Source: Chloroflexales bacterium
GTDB lineage: Bacteria; Chloroflexota; Chloroflexia; Chloroflexales; Chloroflexaceae
Direction of reading: 5' to 3'
NCBI GenBank assembly: GCA_013336035.1
Contig: JAAXUL010000103.1
Location: 1 to 11,609 of the forward strand
DNA length: 11,609 nucleotides
Part shown: positions 6,611 to 11,609 of the stretch, in pieces
Numbering within the stretch: position 1 is the stretch's first letter
Layout of the letters: each line of letters starts with the position of its first letter
Notes under the pieces: generated by a model
Seen by the model: only the letters and a program-made list of their open reading frames with translations
Told to the model about the DNA's origin: nothing
Database searches by the model: none
Program-made: the position numbers and the translations under genes

Positions 6611-6994
6611 ATGGCGCAGCTGGCCGAGCAGATCACGCGCCATTACGACGAGCCGGCGCAGCAGAGCAGGCCCCCCATCCCCGAGCCTTTCCCGCCAGCA
6701 GTGATGCATGGGCTGTCCCTCGGCGCGGCCCAGGGCGCGGCGGTCGGCGCCGTCATCGGCTACGTTCTGGCGAACAACATGCTGGTGGTCCCCGGCTGGG
6801 AGCTGATGTACTCCGCCGCGCCGGCGACAATCATCACCCTCTGGCTCTTCCTCGGCGCGGCCCTCGGCGTGGCGACCGTCGGTGTCGGCACACTGCTCAC
6901 AACGCCGGCGGCCTTGCCGCAGGAGCAGGCAGCGAGTGGCGAGCGCACAGCGGAGTCGTCAGCGCAGCACGAACGCGTCGTCGGTGAGCACTAG
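6611..6994 (+). CDS. Small membrane protein with two helices, unknown function (downstream part)
   Basis: This frame encodes 127 residues: a polar start (MAQLAEQITRHYDEPAQQ), a proline-rich stretch, then two hydrophobic segments near residues 32-54 (LSLGAAQGAAVGAVIGYVLA) and 68-95 (PATIITLWLFLGAALGVATV), and a polar tail. Glycine/alanine spacing in both helices (GAAQGAAVGAVIG, LGAALGVATVGVG) suggests close helix packing. Its ATG at 6611 has no ribosome site, and a stop in the same frame lies at 6605-6607, so it is probably the C-terminal part of the gene starting at 6466, separated by a one-base frameshift. If intact, the protein would have three membrane segments and would likely work with the DUF4396 protein encoded just upstream. 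No family is recognised. Confidence 0.55.
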   Translation: MAQLAEQITRHYDEPAQQSRPPIPEPFPPAVMHGLSLGAAQGAAVGAVIGYVLANNMLVVPGWELMYSAAPATIITLWLFLGAALGVATVGVGTLLTTPAALPQEQAASGERTAESSAQHERVVGEH

Positions 6995-6995
6995 G

Positions 6996-7014
6996 CGCTC
7001 GCAAGCTCTGCTTG
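6996..7014 (+). repeat. Direct repeat, copy 1 (hairpin-forming)
   Basis: CGCTCGCAAGCTCTGCTTG begins two bases after the stop at 6992-6994. It recurs at 7808-7826 with one difference (18 of 19 bases). Each copy can form a small hairpin, CAAGC with GCTTG around a three-base loop. Both copies lie just after a stop codon, and together they bracket the iron-transport gene. Confidence 0.7.
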
Positions 7015-7081
7015 TGGCACCAGATAAGGTACTGGAACGGTATGCTTCTGGTGGCGGCGACGCGCAGAAGGAGATCAGGCG

Positions 7082-7129
7082 ATGAGTGTTCGATCGACTC
7101 AGGAGGTGTTTGAGAACCTGTCTTGCTAG
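7082..7129 (+). pseudogene. Truncated ORF of 15 codons with a strong ribosome site
   Basis: ATG at 7082 is preceded by AAGGAG (7068-7073) at a spacing of eight bases, and reads MSVRSTQEVFENLSC before TAG 7127-7129. TATGCT at 7041-7046 could be a -10 box. The beginning 'TQEVFE' resembles the N-termini of many NTF2/SnoaL-like proteins, in which a longer polar segment would follow. This is inference from memory of the family, and a real leader peptide is an alternative. Nothing in the next 110 bases continues the protein in any frame. Confidence 0.3.
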
Positions 7130-7133
7130 CTGC

Positions 7134-7151
7134 ACAGGGGATCCGCCCTGT
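7134..7151. repeat. Inverted repeat (hairpin) downstream of the truncated ORF
   Basis: ACAGGG (7134-7139) and CCCTGT (7146-7151) form a perfect six-base stem around GATCCG, five bases after the stop of the 15-codon ORF. Only three T residues (7151-7153) follow, so it is at best a weak terminator. Confidence 0.4.
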
Positions 7152-7168
7152 TTCCCAATGCTTCCTAC

Positions 7169-7205
7169 GCATCCCCCGCCCTGGGGGCAGCCGGGCGGGC
7201 GATGC
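7169..7205. repeat. Long imperfect inverted repeat upstream of the iron-transport gene
   Basis: GCATC (7169-7173) pairs with GATGC (7201-7205), and CCGCCC (7176-7181) pairs with GGGCGG (7193-7198), with a two-base internal mismatch and an 11-base loop: eleven pairs in all. There is no T-tract. It ends 37 bases before the ATG at 7243, so it could be an operator, an RNA hairpin in the leader or the relic of an insertion. Confidence 0.5.
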
Positions 7206-7242
7206 GCCGGCCAGGGAACAAAATACGACAAGGAGTGATGAA

Positions 7243-7806
7243 ATGACCCAGCGTATGCCATCGAGCGCGCCGCCGGCGCGCCCGAGCGACGAGGCGACCG
7301 AGATACAGCTCCAGCTTGCTCGCGCGCAGGGCGAGGCCTTCGGGCGGGCCGTCAGGCATATGACCCAGGAGGAGGCCCACGGTGAAGAGCGGGCGGCCGG
7401 CGATTACCTGGTCGGGTACGCCGTCGAGAAGGCCGAGGGCATGTATCACCTCCAGGACGATGAGCTGGTCTGGCAGAATCCGCAGGATGCGAACGCCCAT
7501 GTGGAGATCGTCGTGCGCGACGCCGCCGACGGTCGCTTTATCCCCGGGCTGTCGGTCTACGTCACCTTGATCGACCAGAGCGGGCGCGAGCTCGGCCCGC
7601 ACCAGCAGGATCTGCTCTGGCACCCCTGGCTGTACCACTACGGGCGGAACTGGCGGCTCCTCGGCGACGGCACCTACACCCTGCGCGTGCGGATCAACCC
7701 GGCGACCTTCATGCGCCACGATAAGACCAACGGCCGCCGCTTTGCGCAGCCCGTCGAGGTCGAGTTCAAGAGCGTCACCATCACCACCGGGCAGAAACTG
7801 AGCTGA
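7243..7806 (+). CDS. Fe2+ transport-family protein (Tp34/P19-like), no signal peptide
   Basis: This 187-residue protein matches the iron-transport family that includes Tp34 and Campylobacter P19, dimeric metal-binding proteins usually found in the periplasm with ferrous-iron or FTR1-type permeases. Core motifs are GDYLVGYAVEKAEGMYHL (53-70), NAHVEIVVRDAADGRFIPGL (84-103), LLWHPWLYHYGRNW (124-137) and DGTYTLRVRI (142-151). Candidate metal ligands are H86, H127, H132 and H159, by family resemblance. The ATG at 7243 has AAGGAG at 7230-7235, seven bases upstream; the frame is open further to 7123 but has no better start. The N-terminal 50 residues are polar with Q-L-A-R-A-Q-type helix and lack a signal peptide, which is unusual for the family. 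It is bracketed by a 19-base direct repeat. No iron permease lies in the window. Confidence 0.85.
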   Translation: MTQRMPSSAPPARPSDEATEIQLQLARAQGEAFGRAVRHMTQEEAHGEERAAGDYLVGYAVEKAEGMYHLQDDELVWQNPQDANAHVEIVVRDAADGRFIPGLSVYVTLIDQSGRELGPHQQDLLWHPWLYHYGRNWRLLGDGTYTLRVRINPATFMRHDKTNGRRFAQPVEVEFKSVTITTGQKLS

Positions 7807-7807
7807 A

Positions 7808-7826
7808 CGCTCGCAAGCCCTGCTTG
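7808..7826 (+). repeat. Direct repeat, copy 2 (hairpin-forming)
   Basis: CGCTCGCAAGCCCTGCTTG begins two bases after the stop of the iron-transport gene (7804-7806) and matches 6996-7014 at 18 of 19 positions; the difference lies in the hairpin loop. The rest of the gap to 8051 holds no gene, terminator or clear promoter that I can see. Confidence 0.7.
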
Positions 7827-8051
7827 ATCGCTCACAGGTAGCGTGTCGGTGCGGGGCATATTCCCGGCGCCCGCGCGGCCCTCCCTGGCGTGCCACTTGC
7901 AGGAGCTTGATTGCCGGCGTTCTCGACCGGGCCCGCCAGGCCTCACGCGGTCCACGTCCACCCTGCACGCTCAGGAAGCCACAGCAACGAGGGGCGCCCA
8001 CCGGTATGGCCCGTCGGCCAGGCGTTGTGACCGTGAGGAAGGAGTGACACC

Positions 8052-8735
8052 ATGAGTAATCTGTCTCGCTGGGACCCCTTTGGCGAGATGCTGAGCCTGC
8101 GCGACGCGATGAGCCAGCTGCTGCAGGAGAGCGTCATCGCGCCGGGCCGCGCCGGCACTGGTCTGGGGATGGCGCTGAATGTGAGCGAGCGCCCCGACTC
8201 CTACTGTGTGGAGGTGGCGCTACCCGGCGCCCGGCCCGAGGATGTCGCGATCACGCTCCAGCAGCACACCCTGACCATCACCGCGGAGACCCGCCAGGAG
8301 CAGCGCCGTGGCGGTGAGCAGGAGCAGTTCCATGTGCTCGAGCGGCGCTACGGCCGTATGAGCCGGACGATCACCCTGCCGCAGGAGGTGGACGCCGACC
8401 AGATTCAGGCCACCCTGGAGCACGGCATCCTCCGGCTGGAGATCCCCAAGGCCGCTCAGGTGCAGGCCCGCACGATCCGCGTGCAATCGGCCTCCTCCGG
8501 TCAGGGTCAGGCCCGGGCCGTTGGAGCCGGCGGCCAGCCCGGGGCGAGCCAGGGTGACCAGCAGGAGCTGCGGCGTGACCAGGAGCTGATGGACCGCGCA
8601 GCGGAGGCCGGCATCAGCGGGGCGGGTGGGGCCAACCCTGAGGCCGGCCAGACCCGCGAGCAGCTGCGCCAGGATGCCGAGCGCGCCTTTGGCGGGCCGG
8701 ATTCCGGGAGCGGGGGCAGTCGCCAGGAGCCCTGA
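8052..8735 (+). CDS. Hsp20/alpha-crystallin small heat-shock protein with long C-terminal tail
   Basis: This ATP-independent chaperone binds unfolding proteins in the cytoplasm. The ATG at 8052 has AAGGAG at 8039-8044, seven bases upstream. The N-terminus (SRWDPFGEMLSLRDAMSQLL) is typical of bacterial class A sHsps. The alpha-crystallin domain spans about residues 42-135, including VEVALPGARPEDVAI, FHVLERRYGRMSRTITLP and the conserved HGILRLEIPK (124-133). An I-x-V motif (I142-R-V144) for oligomer contacts follows. Most relatives end soon after this; here about 80 further residues (147-227) rich in Gln, Gly, Ala and Glu follow, including RRDQELMDRAAEAGI and REQLRQDAERAF, which may be helical. 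The HtrA-type protease gene begins 58 bases downstream, suggesting a protein quality-control operon. No CIRCE element is visible upstream. Confidence 0.94.
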   Translation: MSNLSRWDPFGEMLSLRDAMSQLLQESVIAPGRAGTGLGMALNVSERPDSYCVEVALPGARPEDVAITLQQHTLTITAETRQEQRRGGEQEQFHVLERRYGRMSRTITLPQEVDADQIQATLEHGILRLEIPKAAQVQARTIRVQSASSGQGQARAVGAGGQPGASQGDQQELRRDQELMDRAAEAGISGAGGANPEAGQTREQLRQDAERAFGGPDSGSGGSRQEP

Positions 8736-8793
8736 CGGTCGCCGGTGGCGCCCGGCACACAGCGCGAGCCGCAGCGTGGTAAGGAGAATGCCC

Positions 8794-9975
8794 GTGGGGA
8801 ATGTTCGTCTCTTCGCACTCCTGGCGTTGGTCCTCGCCCTCGCCGGGTGCAGCGCCGGGCGCACGACGCAGGCCACCCGTGAGCCTACGGCGCCCTCGCC
8901 CGTTGCCGTGGCTCCGACCCTGGAGGTGCGTCCGGTCGGCGCCAGTACTGCGGAGGGCGGGACCACGGGCGCCAGCAGCGCGCCCTCGCCAGCGCGCGAC
9001 AGCGCGCCGATCCCCGCTGGCTCGCCCGCCAGTCAGGCGCAGCTCATCGCGGCGGTCTTTGCGCGCGTCGCCCCCGCGGTCGTGCTCATCCAGACCGAGC
9101 AGGGCCTCGGCTCGGGCTTCCTGATCGACGACGACGGCCACATCACCACCAACAACCATGTGGTCGAGGGCGCCAGCAACGGCCAGGTGCTCGTCTCCTT
9201 CAGCAATCTCTTCCAGGCCATCGGCACCGTGGTCGGCCGCGATCCGAGCAGTGACACCGCGGTCGTGCACGTCGAGCAGCTGCCGGACGGGGTGCAGCCG
9301 GTCGGCTTCGGCGACTCGAGCCAGATCGGGGTGGGCGACCTGGTGATCGCCATCGGCAACCCGCTGGGCCAAGAGCGCACGGTCACCAGCGGCATCATCA
9401 GCGCGGTGGGCCGCACCATCGCCGAGCCGGGCAACCCCTTCGAGATCGGGGGGGCGATTCAGACCGACGCGGCGATCAATCCCGGCAACTCGGGCGGGCC
9501 ACTGCTCAATGACCAGGGCCAGGTGATCGGGATGAACACCGCTATCCTCTCTCCGAGCGGCACCAGCTCGGGGATTGGCTTCGCCGTGCCGGTGAACCTG
9601 ATCCGGCGCGTCATCCCTGAGCTGATTGCCTCAGGGAGCTACGCCCACCCCTACCTCGGCATCCAGATGGCGGACGTGACCAATCTGGCGGCAGAGCGCG
9701 AGGGGCTGCCCGGGGCCGGGGTGCTGATCCAGCCCAGTAGCTCGGACAGCCCAGTGGCGAGCGCGGGCCTGGGCGGCCCAGCTATCCTCAAGGCCATCGA
9801 CGGGACGGCGATCACCTCGTCGGCTGACGTCATCAGCTACCTGGAGCTGAACCGCAAGCCCGGCGACACGGTGGCTCTGACCCTCCTGGGCAACAATGGG
9901 GAGCAGAGCGAGCTGCGGGTGCAGCTGGGTGCGCGGCCAAGTGTCGAGGACCGTGCACCACGTCAGGTCCCCTGA
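8794..9975 (+). CDS. HtrA/Deg-type serine protease with PDZ domain, predicted lipoprotein
   Basis: This trypsin-like protease degrades or refolds damaged extracytoplasmic proteins. GTG at 8794 is preferred because AAGGAG (8781-8786) lies seven bases upstream; the ATG at 8788 would leave only one base. The start encodes a lipoprotein signal, LALVLALAGC, with lipidated cysteine at residue 19, then a low-complexity Ser/Ala/Pro linker to about residue 80. The catalytic triad is visible: H122 in TTNNHVVEG, D154 in SSDTAVV and S233 in GNSGGP. A single PDZ domain covers about residues 285-385 (YLGIQMADV, AILKAIDGTAI, PGDTVALTLLG). The protein has 393 residues, normal for one-PDZ HtrA proteins, but a lipid anchor replaces the usual transmembrane helix. 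It follows the Hsp20 gene by 58 bases. Its last 15 codons are repeated downstream. Confidence 0.93.
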   Translation: MGNVRLFALLALVLALAGCSAGRTTQATREPTAPSPVAVAPTLEVRPVGASTAEGGTTGASSAPSPARDSAPIPAGSPASQAQLIAAVFARVAPAVVLIQTEQGLGSGFLIDDDGHITTNNHVVEGASNGQVLVSFSNLFQAIGTVVGRDPSSDTAVVHVEQLPDGVQPVGFGDSSQIGVGDLVIAIGNPLGQERTVTSGIISAVGRTIAEPGNPFEIGGAIQTDAAINPGNSGGPLLNDQGQVIGMNTAILSPSGTSSGIGFAVPVNLIRRVIPELIASGSYAHPYLGIQMADVTNLAAEREGLPGAGVLIQPSSSDSPVASAGLGGPAILKAIDGTAITSSADVISYLELNRKPGDTVALTLLGNNGEQSELRVQLGARPSVEDRAPRQVP

Positions 9976-10028
9976 CACCTCAGCGCGGCCGAGCGTCGAG
10001 GGCGTTGCACCACGTCAGGTCCCCTGAC
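9931..10028 (+). repeat. Tandem duplication of the htrA-like 3' end, each copy with a hairpin
   Basis: Positions 9931-9976 and 9983-10028 are the same 46-base unit at 41 of 46 positions, spaced 52 bases apart. Copy 1 includes the stop codon of the protease; copy 2 reads ARPSVEGVAPRQVP-stop against ARPSVEDRAPRQVP-stop, so the stop is kept and two of the differences are silent third-position changes. Both copies end in GTCAGG-TCC-CCTGAC (9962-9976, 10014-10028), a perfect six-base hairpin that could act as a weak terminator. A second, looser inverted repeat, AGGTTG (10065-10070) with CAACCT (10088-10093), lies between the convergent genes. Confidence 0.85.
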
Positions 10029-10106
10029 TCCGGCGGGGCTCCGCGTAGCGCTATTGGTGCAGGCAGGTTGCCCCCGATCGCGCCAAACAACCTACAGCTC
10101 GCTAAT

Positions 10107-11609
10107 CTACGCACTGTGCTCCTTCTCCGCCCATCCTGCGGACAGGCCCATATGCAGGCACGACTCGAGGTAGACCCAGAGCGGCGCGACGTCGAGCCTG
10201 GGGACGACGATACCGATGGCGCGATCCGGGCGGATCAGACAGAGGCCCTGCCGCACTCCATACCGCACATGCACCACCCCGCCCAGATCGCTGAGCGCGG
10301 TATCCCACCCAGACGCGGTGCGCCCGCCACTGCTGTCACCGGCCACCACCACGCTCTTGATGATACCTGTCGCCCGCGCCGCGACCTCGCGGGCAATCCA
10401 GCCGGCACGCGTGAGATCCTCCACCGTCGGGTGAACGCCGGCAAAGATGAGCAAGGTGAACCCCGGGTGGTTGAGCCGATCGTACAGGCGGCGTGGGCCA
10501 GGGCTGCGCAGCGTGACATCGGGCGCCCGATCGCCTGCGGCCACACCGGGCGCCCCTGGCCTCCGTCGCTCCTCATCCACCGCGAGCGGGCTGCCCCGGT
10601 AGCTGATCGCGATCCCGGCGAGCAGGTTCGGCAGAAGGCGCTGGGCCAGCGGGGTGGCGAGGGCCTGGCGCAGCATACCCGCGCGGAGCCACTGAGCTAC
10701 GGGATGGCGCAGGGTCGCCCCCCGGGTCACGAGATCGGTGGCCCGTAGGATGGCTCGCTCGACGGGCAGGCGCTCGGCGTCGTAGCTGTCGAGCAGGGGC
10801 TCCGTCGCTTGCCCACGCACGACCAGGGCCAGCTTCCACCCGAGGTTGACCGCGTCCTGAATTCCGCCATTCATCCCCTGGGCGCCGGCCGGGCTGTGCA
10901 CGTGGGCCGCGTCGCCAGCGAGCAGCACCCGCGTGTGGCGCAGGGCCGGTACGATGCGCCGGTGGATGGTGAAGCGCGAGCTCCAATGTGTGTGCGCGAT
11001 GGTCAGATCGCGGGCCCCCGGCACGGCCACGTGGGCACGCCAGCGGCGCTGGAGCTCGTCGGCGGTGGGCGGAGGGCGGTCCTCATCGGCCGAGCCCGGG
11101 GGCTCGTCCAGAATGATCCGGTGGCGGCCGCCGGCCAGCGGCGCCAGAAAGGCCAGCCCCGCGGGCGAAAGGAACAGGTTGAGCTGGTCGGCCATCCCCG
11201 GGAAGACGCCCTCCAGCTCCACGTCGGCCAGAGCGAACGCCTCGCCGTAGCGCTGGCCGGCAAACGGCAGGCCCAGGGCATGCCGCACCGTGCTGTGGGC
11301 GCCGTCGCAGCCCACCACCCAGGGCACCGCCAGCGGTTCGAGTGCGCCATCCGCGTGATGAAGGTGGGCAACCGCGCCCGCCGGTGTCGCCTCCAGCGCG
11401 GTCAGCGTGACCGGCCGCTCGACGACGACGCCGAGCTCATGGAGGCGGCCCAGGAGGATACGCTCAGTCTCCGACTGCTCGAGGAGCAGGATGAAGGCAT
11501 AGTGGCTGGCGATCCACCCGGTGTGGAGGCGGGCGATACGCTGGGTGCCGGCGTGGAGCTGGACCCCGCGCACGGGCACGCCGCGGCCGATAGGCTGGAC
11601 ATTGAAGTA
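10107..11609 (-). CDS. FAD-dependent aromatic hydroxylase (monooxygenase), N-terminus off window
   Basis: The frame is open from the right edge to TAG at 10107-10109, giving 500 visible residues; the first are YFNVQPIGRGVPVRG. It belongs to the class A flavoprotein hydroxylases (PheA/TfdB, PgaE-like), which use NAD(P)H and O2 to hydroxylate phenolic or polyketide substrates in the cytoplasm. Seen motifs are the DG motif GCDGAHSTVRHALGLP (about 11265-11315) and the FAD ribityl-binding GD motif VLLAGDAAHVHSPAGAQGMN (about 10870-10930), followed by GIQDAVNLGWKLALV. The last 130 residues (GDRAPDVTL, LYDRLNHPGFTLLIF) form the thioredoxin-like C-terminal domain of this family. The N-terminal GxGxxG segment, perhaps 70 residues, lies beyond 11609. 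It converges on the protease gene and shares no operon with the other genes. The substrate cannot be named. Confidence 0.93.
   Translation of the reverse strand, partial: YFNVQPIGRGVPVRGVQLHAGTQRIARLHTGWIASHYAFILLLEQSETERILLGRLHELGVVVERPVTLTALEATPAGAVAHLHHADGALEPLAVPWVVGCDGAHSTVRHALGLPFAGQRYGEAFALADVELEGVFPGMADQLNLFLSPAGLAFLAPLAGGRHRIILDEPPGSADEDRPPPTADELQRRWRAHVAVPGARDLTIAHTHWSSRFTIHRRIVPALRHTRVLLAGDAAHVHSPAGAQGMNGGIQDAVNLGWKLALVVRGQATEPLLDSYDAERLPVERAILRATDLVTRGATLRHPVAQWLRAGMLRQALATPLAQRLLPNLLAGIAISYRGSPLAVDEERRRPGAPGVAAGDRAPDVTLRSPGPRRLYDRLNHPGFTLLIFAGVHPTVEDLTRAGWIAREVAARATGIIKSVVVAGDSSGGRTASGWDTALSDLGGVVHVRYGVRQGLCLIRPDRAIGIVVPRLDVAPLWVYLESCLHMGLSAGWAEKEHSA

Noticed and set aside
5782..6987. 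Plus-strand 401-codon frame spanning the end of the DUF4396 gene and the small membrane gene
   Set aside because: Before 6466 it is an out-of-frame shadow of the DUF4396 gene. Only the part from 6466 to about 6609 is coding-like, and it is listed separately.
7843..8055. 70-codon frame overlapping the start of the Hsp20 gene
   Set aside because: Arg/Pro-rich composition, no ribosome site and no recognisable motif; looks like chance in G+C-rich DNA.
10005..10748. Plus-strand 247-codon frame opposite the hydroxylase C-terminal domain
   Set aside because: Opposite strand carries clear family motifs; this frame has none.
1..11609. CRISPR array, tRNA, rRNA or transposase genes
   Set aside because: No regularly spaced repeats, no cloverleaf-like sequence and no transposase-like frame were seen. 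The two repeats found are only two-copy.

Overview
This is bacterial DNA, roughly two thirds G+C by eye, with tightly packed genes, Shine-Dalgarno sequences of the AAGGAG or GGAGG type, and strong G/C bias at third codon positions. Protein styles (CWB2-like plus DUF4396 membrane protein, Tp34/P19-like iron-transport protein, lipoprotein HtrA, BcrB-type ABC permease) would fit a Chloroflexota-like or other high-GC environmental bacterium. That placement is a guess, since no rRNA or marker gene is present.

Layout, left to right. Positions 2-914 hold the end of an ABC exporter: the C-terminus of an ATPase, then an ABC-2 permease that overlaps it by four bases and is broken by a one-base frameshift near 705. 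Positions 1044-2120 encode a Na+/Ca2+ exchanger-family antiporter. Positions 2233-2859 encode a small secreted protein behind a recognisable promoter with an inverted repeat. Positions 2860-3084 form a structured leader (possible pseudoknot, then a strong intrinsic terminator) before the Na+/H+ antiporter gene nhaA (3085-4452). A coding-like remnant with an in-frame stop follows nhaA.

Positions 4682-6994 hold a two-gene membrane unit: a 590-residue protein joining a CWB2-like extracytoplasmic region to a DUF4396-like membrane domain, and a small membrane protein that appears frameshifted near 6610. An iron-transport (Tp34/P19-like) protein without a visible signal peptide follows at 7243-7806. 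It is bracketed by a 19-base direct repeat, and a truncated 15-codon ORF and two hairpins lie in front of it. Positions 8052-9975 hold an Hsp20 chaperone with an unusual C-terminal tail and an HtrA-type lipoprotein protease, whose 3' end is duplicated in tandem. A convergent FAD-dependent aromatic hydroxylase (minus strand) runs off the right edge.

The plus-strand genes share a theme of cation exchange and protein quality control at the envelope: Na+/Ca2+ and Na+/H+ antiporters, a metal-binding protein, a small heat-shock protein and an extracytoplasmic protease. Whether they are co-regulated is inference. The two points I consider most worth testing are the structured leader with terminator in front of nhaA and the CWB2-DUF4396 fusion. 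Several small decay events (two frameshifts, a stop-interrupted ORF, a truncated ORF, a partial gene duplication) suggest either a recently rearranged region or some base errors in the assembly.
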